A DNA stretch of 64,000 nt, from NCBI RefSeq assembly GCF_030167925.1, contig NZ_JASKUT010000001.1:248001-312000 (forward strand), given 5' to 3'. Positions 25,698 to 34,645 of the stretch are shown here, piece by piece (position 1 is the first letter of the stretch; each line of letters opens with the position of its first letter). The DNA comes from Paenibacillus silviterrae (GTDB lineage Bacteria; Bacillota; Bacilli; Paenibacillales; NBRC-103111). The notes below the pieces were generated by a model that saw nothing but the letters and a program-made list of their open reading frames with translations, was not told where the DNA came from and made no database searches. The translations under genes were made by a program, and so were the position numbers.

Positions 25698-26153
25698 ATG
25701 ATCCGCGAGCTTGAAATAACTAAAAAAGAGGTGGCTGAACAAGTCCTAGCGGTTCAAATTCCTGCTTATACAGTTGAAGCTGAGATTATCGAATTTCACG
25801 GCATTCCCCAACTGAGTGAATCAATTGACTCGTTATCTAAAAGCGATGAAAATTTTTACGGATACTTTTCCAATGGAGAATTGATAGGAGTCATTTCTTA
25901 TACAGTTGATATTGAGATAATTGATATTCATAGACTGGTGGTACTTCCTAGCTTTTTTCGAAGAGGGATTGCTAGAAAGCTATTAGATTTCATTGAAGCT
26001 TTGGAGAAAGATGCAAATATATTTCTGGTTTCTACCGGAAAGAAAAACATACCAGCGAAAAATCTTTATTTAAGTAATGGTTATAAACAAATCTATGATA
26101 AAGAGGTTGCTCCAGGTATTGCTTTGTCTTATTTTAAAAAGAAAAAGGCTTAA
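25698..26153 (+). CDS. GNAT acetyltransferase
   Basis: A 151-residue GNAT protein, ATG 25698. The core has IDIHRLVVLPSFFRRGIARK with the R-x-x-G-x-A acetyl-CoA loop, then LLDFIEAL and KNLYLSNGYKQI. The start spacing is poor (GGGGGC 8-10 nt upstream). It follows the broken oxidoreductase by 21 bp. Confidence 0.88.
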   Translation: MIRELEITKKEVAEQVLAVQIPAYTVEAEIIEFHGIPQLSESIDSLSKSDENFYGYFSNGELIGVISYTVDIEIIDIHRLVVLPSFFRRGIARKLLDFIEALEKDANIFLVSTGKKNIPAKNLYLSNGYKQIYDKEVAPGIALSYFKKKKA

Positions 26154-26160
26154 AGCACGA

Positions 26161-26237
26161 CTATCCTTCCATCAAAGATTGTAAATTTCGGGGTACTGTA
26201 CATCATTTTCCCACTTTACAATCTTTTTGTTTTCTTG
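26161..26237. repeat. Copy 1 of a dispersed repeat of about 76 bp, with terminator-like hairpin
   Basis: CTATCCTTCCATCAAAGATT (26161) through TTTACAATCTTTTTGTTTT recurs with a few changes at 27515-27592. In this copy AAAGATTGTAAA (26174-26185) pairs perfectly with TTTACAATCTTT (26215-26226) and is followed by T-rich sequence, so it could also terminate the acetyltransferase gene. The rest of the gap to 26450 holds nothing I can assign. Confidence 0.65.
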
Positions 26238-26450
26238 GTCTTACAATTCTCTTATAACCACTTTCTATTAAGCAATAGAAGCATGCAAATCTTATTTGAT
26301 ATGGTAAGTTGGCACATATTGTAAGCGGCTTTCTAGCTCTATGCATATTTTGGATTCCGATCATATCCCATTAAAGATACATAACAGTGTTGGTTGGATC
26401 CAGGGTTCATTAGTACTATGCTATCTCAATCTTTTTGGAGGAAGATTTAC

Positions 26451-26492
26451 ATGAACAAGCTGTGTTTTACCTTTATTAGGTGCTACCTATGA
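26451..26492 (+). CDS. Possible 13-residue leader frame coupled to the next gene
   Basis: ATG 26451 sits behind GGAGGAAG and encodes MNKLCFTFIRCYL; its TGA overlaps the ATG of the next gene (ATGA at 26489). It may be a translational-coupling leader, or the original start of the downstream gene displaced by a frameshift. Confidence 0.35.
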   Translation: MNKLCFTFIRCYL

Positions 26493-27187
26493 GAAGAATC
26501 GGCGTTTTTTTACTTTGCTGTGGATTCTTTCTCCTTCTCTTATCGGCTCCGTCCCTATTTCTGCACTTTCGAGAATATTTTCTCGCCCACTCTTTCGAAA
26601 CTCGGTATGAATTGCTCCCGACAAAGGAGCCCGGAATGTCTGCATATGCAAATAAAACAGATTTTCATGGTAATCGAATTGCTTTTTCGGACTCGATCGT
26701 AGGTAGAGATGAAGAATGGAAAAATGACAATGTGCGAATCACAGTAAACGGCGTTGATTATTCTCATTCGGCTGATGTTGTAATTCGCCCAAATTATCGT
26801 GACTCCAATAGATACCACGGATATCTTGCCTTGATTGAACTTGTTGATAAGAAAGAGGGAACCAGCCGGATGGCTGTGATCCAAAGAATTGACAGCTTGG
26901 AAAGTCCCCCGCAAATGGAAAAGCTGCGATGGCGACTTTTATTCGTTTCGATAGATGGAACTGTCGAGGAGGAAATTTTTTCGTATAAGGATCGCGGCTC
27001 TCCGTTATATCGGGCGAGGCTCGCCAATTTTGCTACTCCGATTGCGGTTGGCTTCCGATCGGATGTCCTATACTTCTGGCCAACCATTTTCTATCCTCTC
27101 TTCTATCCTTATATTACGGCTTTATTCGGTTTCTTGTTTTTGTTAATGGGTTTCATCCTTTGCATTAGAGCCAAAGGGCTAACTTGA
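26489..27187 (+). CDS. Hypothetical two-TM protein with extracytoplasmic domain
   Basis: A 232-residue protein from ATG 26489 (AGGTG 6 nt upstream). An N-terminal TM (about 5-27), a soluble domain of about 165 residues (with DEEWKNDNVRITVNGVDYSH) and a C-terminal TM (about 205-227) give a membrane-tethered extracytoplasmic domain. No family is recognised. Translation may depend on the short overlapping frame at 26451. Confidence 0.6.
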   Translation: MRRIGVFLLCCGFFLLLLSAPSLFLHFREYFLAHSFETRYELLPTKEPGMSAYANKTDFHGNRIAFSDSIVGRDEEWKNDNVRITVNGVDYSHSADVVIRPNYRDSNRYHGYLALIELVDKKEGTSRMAVIQRIDSLESPPQMEKLRWRLLFVSIDGTVEEEIFSYKDRGSPLYRARLANFATPIAVGFRSDVLYFWPTIFYPLFYPYITALFGFLFLLMGFILCIRAKGLT

Positions 27188-27514
27188 TCTGTTTGAGCCG
27201 TAAGATGTTAGGCAGGAGGAGAAGCAGAACGTATACAACAGGCGACAGCTCTGCCAGCTTACTTTACCGGATAGACTGCTTCCCCGCGCCCGACTTTGTT
27301 TAGTTAAACTCGGTCTTAGGGCGGCCTTCGTTGCACTTACGGAGTGTAACGACATGGTTAAAAAAATTGGTTGTTCTGAATAAGTCCTTGAAAATCAAGG
27401 ACTTGTTTAGGAAGCACAATTTTGCCGCGGTAAATTCCATCACACCCAACCCGATACCCCATAGAAACCTGAAGGCAGCAGCCAGCCGTTCAGTGGGCAA
27501 GGTCCCAAACACAA
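27188..27514. other. Intergenic stretch with mobile-element-like repeat
   Basis: There is no credible gene; the overlapping opposite-strand frames here are low-complexity accidents. 27371-27425 contains a perfect hairpin AAGTCCTTG-AAAAT-CAAGGACTT (27382-27404), followed by an ACAATTTTGCCG tail; a diverged copy lies at 36890-36950. Confidence 0.5.
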
Positions 27515-27592
27515 CTAGCCTTCCATCAAAGATTTTAAGTTTCGGGTACTGCACATCATTACCCACTTTACAATCTTTCCGTTTTTGTTTGA
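27515..27592. repeat. Copy 2 of the dispersed 76-bp repeat
   Basis: It matches 26161-26237 with small substitutions and indels; here the hairpin arms are imperfect (AAAGATTTTAAG versus TTTACAATCTTT). Confidence 0.65.
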
Positions 27593-27709
27593 GAAAAGCA
27601 AACTGTTTAGAAACTACTCTCCGAGCACTTGTCGGATGCAAAAAAAAGAAGACTTACTACTGAACAGGGGAATTTAGTAAAAATTTTCTTATGTGTCCCT
27701 TACCATGTC

Positions 27710-27785
27710 TTGCGTGTACAACGCAATATTTTGCGTAAGGTTGTTTCATAATTGCGCGAAGTTATAATTTCATTCCTGATAAAAT
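27710..27785 (+). promoter_or_regulatory. Triple TTGCG-box promoter D
   Basis: TTGCG at 27710, 27731 and 27752 and -10 TAAAAT at 27780-27785, the same geometry as the other copies. Box 1 forms a perfect dyad TTGCGT-N5-ACGCAA (27710-27726). It drives the membrane protein at 27829 with a leader of about 37 nt. Confidence 0.82.
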
Positions 27786-27828
27786 CAATTTAGGATGTTT
27801 ATAGATCGTAAAGGAGATTAAATTAATT

Positions 27829-28320
27829 ATGACTATTGAACTATTGGAGTGGGGATTATTTTCGTTTATGCTTGGGCTGGTCTTGTCTCTTCCACTTGCA
27901 GCTGTCCATTATCAAGACTCCCCCAAATGGACTAAATTGTTCACGAATCCCCGGAAACTAAAATCAGCTCATCTCGATTTTTTTACACAAGCTTTCGCAG
28001 CAGGCTTTGCATACTTGTTGGAAATAGCTTTAGAAATTAAATTTCCTGTATATGTTATAGTCCCATTAATTTTTGGAACGATCATGAATCCGATGTTGCT
28101 CTTAATTGAAGCGACCCCACTTCACCGTTCAGGATTGGGTTCACTAATATATTTATTACTTAGGGCAACAAGTCCTGTTTCATTATTGTTTGCTTGGTTC
28201 TTTATTGCATGGAATACCTTGCCTACCTCCTTGATCTATTTATTCGCTGTCATGATCATTATTGGATCATTGCTTATAATGAAGTTTAAATTACAGACAA
28301 AACACGACACTAATATCTAA
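27829..28320 (+). CDS. Small four-TM membrane protein
   Basis: A 163-residue protein, ATG 27829 behind AAAGGAGAT. Four hydrophobic segments (about 8-28, 58-78, 82-100/112-132 and 135-155) separate short loops; an AHLDFFTQAFAAGF stretch starts TM2. Size and topology recall small four-TM enzymes such as hydroxylaminobenzene mutase or styrene oxide isomerase, but that is only a resemblance. It is the first gene after box promoter D, with the SDR gene 18 bp behind it, so the two may process the same hydrophobic compound. Confidence 0.6.
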   Translation: MTIELLEWGLFSFMLGLVLSLPLAAVHYQDSPKWTKLFTNPRKLKSAHLDFFTQAFAAGFAYLLEIALEIKFPVYVIVPLIFGTIMNPMLLLIEATPLHRSGLGSLIYLLLRATSPVSLLFAWFFIAWNTLPTSLIYLFAVMIIIGSLLIMKFKLQTKHDTNI

Positions 28321-28338
28321 AGAAGGAGCAATTTTGAA

Positions 28339-29157
28339 GTGAAGAACCTCAATGTACTCATAACAGGTGCCAGTGGTGGAATTGGTCATGAATTAGCTAA
28401 AACTTTCGCGGAAAACAACAACAACCTAATACTTATAGCAAGAAACATCAGCAAATTGAAGGAGATCCGATCGGAGCTTTTAAAGCAGAATATTAGTATA
28501 ACTATTATACAGAAAGATCTCACAGAGCCGGGTGCTGCTTATGACATTTATGAAGAGATGTCTAGGAGAAAGATACGGATTCATGTTCTGGTAAATTGTG
28601 CTGGAGTAGGTGTTTATGGTGATTCTCTTGAGTGCACCATTCAGCAGAAGTCTCAAATGCTAAAGATAAATATAGACACTTTGACGAACCTCACGCATTT
28701 ATTTGCTAAAGATATGGTTGATGATAAATTTGGTAGAATATTAAATATCGGATCTATATCCTCAGTTATGCCAACCCCATTTATGAGTTTGTATGCTGCA
28801 ACGAAAGCGTATGTATTATCTTTCTCAGAAGCATTAAACAGTGAACTGATAAGAAAAGGGGATATTGCTGTGACCACACTTTGTCCTGGTTTTACTAAGA
28901 CAAATTTTATCACAGAGGCAAATCTTGGGCATATGGAGACTTTGTTAAACAGAATTGCATTGTCCCCATCCGTTGTAGCGAAGCAAGGTTATAATGCACT
29001 CAAAAAAAAGAAGTCAGTTAAGGTTGTCGGGAGACTTAACACTCTCATGCTTATCATGATTAGAATATTGCCAAGAAATTGGGTCCAATCGTTGGCTTTT
29101 CATTTGCTTAGGGACCATTCTAAACTTAAGTCGAATCCACAACAAAACCCAGATTAA
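28339..29157 (+). CDS. Short-chain dehydrogenase/reductase
   Basis: A 272-residue classical SDR starting at GTG 28339 behind AAGGAG. The NAD(P) motif TGASGGIGHELA, NCAG (in place of NNAG), the catalytic Ser in NIGSISS and the YAATK catalytic Tyr/Lys are present; ARN after beta-2 favours NADP(H). It oxidises or reduces a hydroxyl/keto substrate, possibly lipid-like given the hydrophobic C-terminal region. It is cotranscribed with the four-TM protein from promoter D. Confidence 0.92.
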   Translation: MKNLNVLITGASGGIGHELAKTFAENNNNLILIARNISKLKEIRSELLKQNISITIIQKDLTEPGAAYDIYEEMSRRKIRIHVLVNCAGVGVYGDSLECTIQQKSQMLKINIDTLTNLTHLFAKDMVDDKFGRILNIGSISSVMPTPFMSLYAATKAYVLSFSEALNSELIRKGDIAVTTLCPGFTKTNFITEANLGHMETLLNRIALSPSVVAKQGYNALKKKKSVKVVGRLNTLMLIMIRILPRNWVQSLAFHLLRDHSKLKSNPQQNPD

Positions 29158-29588
29158 ATGGTTGCAGCGCAGCGATAAGGCTTTCAGATGTTAAATTAAC
29201 TGTTGTGCACCCTATCCTCCTATTCTATTCCCTGACACGAACTAGAGCGTTCTTGTAACCAATCTGTGAGCTCTACTGTGAAAAAGGCTTAGATGATAGG
29301 CATCAGCGAGGCTTGTCGGATTTTTCGTGTCCCCGAAAGGTGGAATGATCCATATGGATAAGGAAAAGTCTTACAGCAAAACCGATTGTAGGAGGTCAAA
29401 TGATATCGACCCAAAAAAAACTAATCCATTATTGAGGAAATGACAACCCTTGTCCATCGGCGGATACTTTTGGACCTAGTAGATCGTACTGCCGTAAGTC
29501 CCGTAGAGCAGTGATTGTCCAAAGAAAGAAATAAGAGAGAGCAAAACATTTTACGCGGCTGCTTCTTTATCCGGTATAGAAAGGGTCT
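29158..29588. other. Gene-poor stretch
   Basis: No gene, clear promoter or terminator could be supported; the minus-strand frame at 29421-29804 is a shadow of the phosphatase gene. Confidence 0.4.
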
Positions 29589-30128
29589 ATGAAAATGAGA
29601 ATAGGTATTGTTCGACATTTTAAAGTGAAGCTGGCTTACCCGGAGCAAAGATTGGTATCGGCAGCGGAGGTCAATGAGTGGTTTGACCGGTATGATCGAG
29701 CGGAGGTGGAGATGCAAGAAGCGGAGCTCGGAGGGCTGCATTGGGAAGTATGCTACACCAGCGATATGCCACGTGCGGTTCGAACTGCGAAGAGTATTTA
29801 CCATGGGCCGGTGGTTGAATCGAGTAGTCTGAGGGAGTTGCCGCTGCCTGCCCTTAGCGGTCGCTTACGTATGCCATTCCTGTGGTGGGCCGTTGCCGTA
29901 AAATGTATGCAGCTGACGAGCCCGACAAACCGCAAGGAGATTGAGCAGTTACGAGAAGGCTTTCGCGTATTCTTAGATGAAGCGATGGGACAGGGCTACG
30001 AGAACATTTTGATCGTAAGCCATGCCTCCATGATGAGGGAGATGCGTAAAGAGCTTCAAAGCAGGGGATTCAGGGGGCCAAAGTTTTCGTATGCGGAGAA
30101 CGGAAAATTGTATGTCTTTGAGAAGTAA
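29589..30128 (+). CDS. Histidine phosphatase-superfamily protein
   Basis: A 179-residue protein (ATG 29589 or 29595 behind GAAAGGG). The phosphoglycerate mutase-like active site starts with IVRHFKVK (RHG has become RHF), with TSDMPRAVRTA for the second Arg and VSHASMM for the second His. It is probably a phosphatase of small molecules or phosphoproteins. The Phe in place of the usual Gly after RH is a mild deviation also found in family members. A terminator follows. Confidence 0.85.
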   Translation: MKMRIGIVRHFKVKLAYPEQRLVSAAEVNEWFDRYDRAEVEMQEAELGGLHWEVCYTSDMPRAVRTAKSIYHGPVVESSSLRELPLPALSGRLRMPFLWWAVAVKCMQLTSPTNRKEIEQLREGFRVFLDEAMGQGYENILIVSHASMMREMRKELQSRGFRGPKFSYAENGKLYVFEK

Positions 30129-30166
30129 AACATCCCTTCCTTGCCGAGCAAGACGGGATGTTTTGC
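30127..30166 (+). terminator. Terminator after the histidine phosphatase
   Basis: A perfect 10-bp stem AAAACATCCC/GGGATGTTTT followed by T-rich sequence. Confidence 0.75.
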
Positions 30167-30683
30167 TGTCGACAAGTCATTTTTTCAAAATGGGGGGCCC
30201 AAATTTTACATCGGTAGTATGATTGCGTGCTTTGTTCGGACAGGTGGCTAAAGCTTATTATAGTAGTTCTAGAAGGGGGATGCTCTTGTTATGTATTTGA
30301 AGCTTTACGTACATTTCCTTGGCTGCAGTGACTTGGCAGCCGTCGGTATGGGCATCTGACGGAAGACATTCGATGGTGATCTTGTGATCACTTTTGATAA
30401 AGATAGAGAAAAATCTCAGGATTTCGTCTTGCATCTACTCCTGCTAGTTGCATTTGTAACTGCTAGTTAAGCTCTGCACGATACCACTCCCATTGAATAA
30501 GTGAATGACCTTCAGACTGTCAAAACCATGCTCGTCGCTTCCTCTGATGCTTTATCTTTGCCAGCGGGAGAGCTGGCAAGTTGCCTAGCGGCGTGTCAGC
30601 CTCTAGTGCTACCGTATTCTGCTGCTGGACGATAACGTCGATTATATTGGAAGCCTCGTATTATGCTAAAAATATTCTTATGG
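30167..30683 (+). other. Non-coding stretch upstream of sigK fragment 1
   Basis: No sigK 5' sequence is found here. A 22-codon frame (30291-30359, MYLKLYVHFLGCSDL) lies behind GGGGGAT and a TTGTTC-N18-TATTAT promoter-like pair (about 30230-30260); its reality is doubtful. Confidence 0.35.
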
Positions 30684-31213
30684 TTACATCGTATCGTGTA
30701 CATATCGTCAAGAAATTCGACAATACCGGGGAGGACCTGGAGGATTTGATCTCGATCGGCACCATCGGCTTAATCAAAGCGATCGAATCGTTTAGTCCCG
30801 ACAAAGGGACCAAGCTTGCGACGTTTGCAGCACGCTGTATCGAGAATGAGATTCTGATGCATCTGCGGTCACTGAAAAAGACGAAGAAGGATGTCTCGCT
30901 TCATGACCCCATCGGTACGGACAAGGAGGGAAATGAGATTTCACTGATTGACATCCTCGGGACAGAAGCGGACGATGTCGTGGATAAGGTGCAGCTGAAG
31001 ATAGAGAAGTCGAAGATCTATAAGAATCTGGATATCTTGGATGAGCGGGAGCGGGAGGTCGTGGTTGGTCGCTTCGGGCTCGAGACGGGCGGCGAGGAGC
31101 GGACGCAGCGGGAGATCGCGAAGGAGCTGGGGATCAGCAGAAGCTACGTCTCTCGGATCGAAAAGCGGGCGCTGATGAAGCTGTATCATGAGTTTTATAA
31201 GCAGAAACGGTAA
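30684..31213 (+). pseudogene. sigK: 5'-truncated sigK copy 1
   Basis: From [20 protein letters not shown] onward the sequence reads as the C-terminal three quarters of sporulation sigma factor SigK: regions 2.2-2.4 ([20 protein letters not shown]), region 3, and region 4 with [20 protein letters not shown]. The pro-sequence and region 2.1 (about 65 residues) are missing and replaced by the shared junction TTACATCGTATCGTGTA. The frame is open further upstream, but there is no ribosome binding site or sigma N-terminus, so it is unlikely to make a working factor. Four more copies with the same left junction follow. It is the most complete copy together with copy 3. Confidence 0.85.
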
Positions 31214-31263
31214 TTTAAATGGGGGCATGCTAAATCGGCAGGTCCTTATATCTTAATTGTGTG

Positions 31264-31314
31264 TGATGACTGGCGATGACCGATTTCTGGGAGTCGCTGC
31301 ATCGCTAGTCATCA
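31264..31314. repeat. 15-bp inverted repeat after sigK copy 1
   Basis: TGATGACTGGCGATG (31264) pairs with CATCGCTAGTCATCA (31300) with one mismatch and a 21-nt loop; no T tract. It could be a terminator, attachment-site or protein-binding remnant. Confidence 0.5.
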
Positions 31315-31427
31315 TACCACAGAGGCATCATTCAGCCGTAACACCGCAGTTTCATAAAATCGTGTTTGGGAGAGTATTCAATACTACTGACAGACTCTTC
31401 GGAACATTGATACAATATGTACTGTTA

Positions 31428-33962
31428 TTATCCAACTTTATAAATTAATCCTTCAAGTCTTTCTAACGTTTTTTCAAATTCTTCTTTTTTCTTAAATGTC
31501 AATTTTTTATAAGCAATTGTTCCAATTTGTTTTTTAAAATTTCTGATTAGCTCACTAACTTCAGTTACAGCTCCCTTTGTAGTGTATAAACTTTGTGCTT
31601 TTAATAGTAACGATTCTAGATAGAAACTATACATTGACATATCTCTTTCGGTCGGTGTTATCCTGCAAAGTTGAATAAATTTATTAACATTTGTTAAACA
31701 TGTTTCAGGTGTATGCCTGTAATATCTTGCCGAAAATATTAAATATTTTTTATATAAAAAATCATCTCTAATTTTAGACCAATCAATGTGTTTTAATTTT
31801 TCTAAGTAATTCCCACACTCTTCAGGATTTTTCCCTGCCAACTCACCAATTTGATTGACATATATTTCACATTTGGTTTTCTGCATAGCTCTATCTTCAA
31901 TTAAATAATTTTCTGCATGTTGCAATTCTCTTGCGCCAATTAGAAAATTACAAATGTAAATTCTGGTTTGTATATCGAGAATCTTAGTTTTCATACAAGC
32001 AAATTTTTTCTCTAGCTGTTGGAATGTTTTGTACAACTCGGAGGATCTTATACTTGTAGTTTTTTGTGTATTATTTCTTTCTTTCATTAGTTGTTTTTTA
32101 ATTTCCTTAAGAGAATTGACTATTAATCTAATTAAAGTTTGTTGTTTCTGCGCAAGTCTAGTATCATTAAGTTCGCGAGCTGTTAGTTTATCTATTAACA
32201 AAAAGTTATTATATATTCCAATCGGTTCTGACTTTTCATATAAGTAAATTAAAGTATCAATTGAAGGATTACTTTGAAACGCTTTTATCATATACTTAAT
32301 ATCTTTTGAAACTCTAAATTTACTAGAATAAATAGAGGAGAGAAGCTCTGGTAAGTTCATATCCTTGTCAAATTGAATATCATTAAATAATTCTGTAAGT
32401 GACAGGACTTCTTTAAAAATCTCAGCTTGTTTTAGACTAAATACATTAAATACATCTTCTGAAAAATTACCATTGATATATTCAACAATTAATTCATTAA
32501 CCGTATAATAGGAAGAGTCTTTTATTTTCTGACAAAACCCTATGTTGACAAGTAATTGTGATCTTAGATACCGATCACCATAAAGTTTATTTAATCTTAA
32601 TTCCTCTTTAATGAAATTTAGTAATTCTTCATTTATTTGATAGGTATTGGTATCGGCACAAATAAAACAAAGTATTGCTAAGTATATTTGAGTTTCCTTA
32701 GGCATACTTTCAATGGTGTTTTCAAAACAGAAACGCATGAATTCCTGTGTTTGTTCTACAATTTCAGTTACTTCCGAGGTGTAATCAGTTTCATAGTCTA
32801 TGCGAATATCTTTTATTGTTTTAATTGAGGTACGTAGAGTATTACTTAAGGAAATAATTAATCCTGGATTTCCAAAAGACGTCTTTTGAATCCATTCCCA
32901 GTCTTCTGCGCTTATATTGTTTAATTTTGTCCGTTGATCCTTCATAAAAAAATATAAGAGTTGTTTGGTGCCTTCTACATCGAAATGATTCAAAGGATAT
33001 GGATTATCTCTTTCACCCAATCCATATCTACTCGTAATAATTAGTCTTGAAGGTGATAAATGTTTCTTCATAAACTTTCGGGCAATGTCGGAGAATTCTG
33101 CAAGATTACTCTGTACTATTTCTGTCTCAAGGTTATCAAGTATCAGAAGTGTTGACTTATCAAAAATGTTATCCCATACTAACGATTCAACATCTTCAAA
33201 AGTTTTATCTTTAATATCTATAGCCATGTAATAAGCAAGTTTATAAATCAGGTCCTTATGGTTACTAATATTTTTTTCAAATCTTTTAGTTTCACCGTGT
33301 TCGAACATTGTGTTTTTAAAACTCATTAAATAAATCCTATCGAAAGGTCTGTCAGGAGAGTACATTAAATCTTCTATCAGTTGCAGTACTAGAGCAGTCT
33401 TGCCAAGTCCACCGATACCTATAACAGAAATAGGTGCAGGAATTGTAAGTTCTTCTTTTAAATTACGTAACTCTTTATCTCTTCCTATAAGTTTATCGAA
33501 ATTTTTCCCGCCAGGATACTCGAGATATACCAATGGAACTTCGTAATTTTCGATGTCAACAGTTAAAAATTGATGCCATTTTGCAAGATACCGATCTTCA
33601 CTTAGAGCTTCTATAATTGTCATGCACTGCTCTTCAATTTTTTCTAATTCATCGTATCCAATGATCCTTGAATGCATGATGTTGTTTCTGAGTTGAATTA
33701 ATAAGCCATATTTAACATTTAAGATGTTGTTTCTTTTCTTTCTATTAATACTCTTAATACTGTCAAGTAGTTGACCCAAGTGTAAATACTTCAGTAAAGT
33801 TCCATAGGGAATAGGAAGTTCGATACCATTATTAACTGCATTTTTTTCAGCCTCAGCTAGTACTGTAGTGCTAATATCACTGGGTTCGGAAAATTCCGTT
33901 AGATACTCTCTCAGTACGTTCTCCAAAAAGAAAATCATTTTGTAGCCATTTGAATTTAGCAC
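31428..33962 (-). CDS. HEPN-STAND NTPase, probable abortive-infection defence protein
   Basis: About 844 residues; GTG 33962 has GAGGTGG 6 nt upstream, while the longest frame starts 15 bp earlier. The N-terminal helical domain (about 1-125) has a HEPN-like RNNIMH (Arg92-x4-His97), the catalytic motif of HEPN ribonucleases. A STAND/NB-ARC-like NTPase follows: Walker A GIGGLGKT (about 182-189), Walker B TLLILDNLE (about 271-279) and a sensor LIITSRYG. The remaining 450 residues are helical and repeat-like, the usual sensor region. Composition is very AT-rich. STAND ATPases with nuclease-type effectors are known antiphage systems; its position as cargo between sigK fragments 1 and 2 supports that. 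The target is unknown. Confidence 0.8.
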   Translation of the reverse strand: MLNSNGYKMIFFLENVLREYLTEFSEPSDISTTVLAEAEKNAVNNGIELPIPYGTLLKYLHLGQLLDSIKSINRKKRNNILNVKYGLLIQLRNNIMHSRIIGYDELEKIEEQCMTIIEALSEDRYLAKWHQFLTVDIENYEVPLVYLEYPGGKNFDKLIGRDKELRNLKEELTIPAPISVIGIGGLGKTALVLQLIEDLMYSPDRPFDRIYLMSFKNTMFEHGETKRFEKNISNHKDLIYKLAYYMAIDIKDKTFEDVESLVWDNIFDKSTLLILDNLETEIVQSNLAEFSDIARKFMKKHLSPSRLIITSRYGLGERDNPYPLNHFDVEGTKQLLYFFMKDQRTKLNNISAEDWEWIQKTSFGNPGLIISLSNTLRTSIKTIKDIRIDYETDYTSEVTEIVEQTQEFMRFCFENTIESMPKETQIYLAILCFICADTNTYQINEELLNFIKEELRLNKLYGDRYLRSQLLVNIGFCQKIKDSSYYTVNELIVEYINGNFSEDVFNVFSLKQAEIFKEVLSLTELFNDIQFDKDMNLPELLSSIYSSKFRVSKDIKYMIKAFQSNPSIDTLIYLYEKSEPIGIYNNFLLIDKLTARELNDTRLAQKQQTLIRLIVNSLKEIKKQLMKERNNTQKTTSIRSSELYKTFQQLEKKFACMKTKILDIQTRIYICNFLIGARELQHAENYLIEDRAMQKTKCEIYVNQIGELAGKNPEECGNYLEKLKHIDWSKIRDDFLYKKYLIFSARYYRHTPETCLTNVNKFIQLCRITPTERDMSMYSFYLESLLLKAQSLYTTKGAVTEVSELIRNFKKQIGTIAYKKLTFKKKEEFEKTLERLEGLIYKVG

Positions 33963-34071
33963 TAGTTTCCACCTCAACTAAGGATATAGAACTAATTATA
34001 GTATAAAATATTACATAAATCACCAAAAATTACTTTTCGATATATGAAAATACATAATTTCAAGTTTTTTT

Positions 34072-34598
34072 CATCGTACCGTGTACACATCGTCAAGAAA
34101 TTCGACAATACCGGGGAGGACCTGGAGGATTAGATCTCGATCGGCACCATCGCCTTAATCAAAGCGATCGAATCGTTTAGTCCCGACAAAGGGACCAAGC
34201 TTGTGACGTTTGCAACACGCTGTATCGAGAATGAAATCCTGATGCATCTGCGGTCACTGAAAAAGACGAAAAAGGATGTCACGCTTCATGACCCCATCGG
34301 TACGGACAAGGAGGGAAATGAAATTTCACTAATCGACATCCTTTGTACGGAAGCGGACGATGTCGTGGATAAAGTTCAGTTGAAGATCGAAAAGTCGAAG
34401 ATATATAAGAATCTGGATATTTTGGATGAGCGGGAGCGGGAGGTCGTGGTTGGTCGCTTCGGGCTCGAGACGGGCGGCGAGGAGCGGACGCAGAGGGAGA
34501 TCGCGAAGGAGCTGGGGATTTCGCGATCGTATGTGACGCGGATCGAGAAGCGAGCGCTGATGAAGCTGTATCATGAGTTTTATAAGCAGAAACGGTAG
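34072..34598 (+). pseudogene. sigK: 5'-truncated sigK copy 2, with in-frame stop
   Basis: Same left junction (CATCGTACCGTGTACACATC) and same endpoint as copy 1. A TTG-to-TAG change near 34131 breaks the frame (DLED-stop), and other substitutions ([16 protein letters not shown]) show decay. The last 70 bp differ synonymously from copy 1 (region encoding [13 protein letters not shown]), so the 3' end may come from another sigK allele. A downstream frame from 34203 is only the remainder. Confidence 0.85.
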
Positions 34599-34604
34599 AA
34601 TGTG

Positions 34605-34645
34605 AAACTGCCACGTCCCTTTGAATATTGGGGGTGGCAGTTTTA
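34605..34645. terminator. Bidirectional terminator between sigK copy 2 and the toxin gene
   Basis: AAACTGCCAC (34605) pairs perfectly with GTGGCAGTTT (34634); T/A-rich flanks on both sides suit both directions. Confidence 0.7.

Noticed and set aside
27300..27663. Overlapping frames on both strands near 27.5 kb
   Set aside because: They run through a hairpin and a dispersed repeat and read as unstructured sequence; no SD.
30581..30683. 5' extension of the sigK copy 1 frame
   Set aside because: It shows no SigK N-terminus; the open frame upstream of the junction is accidental.
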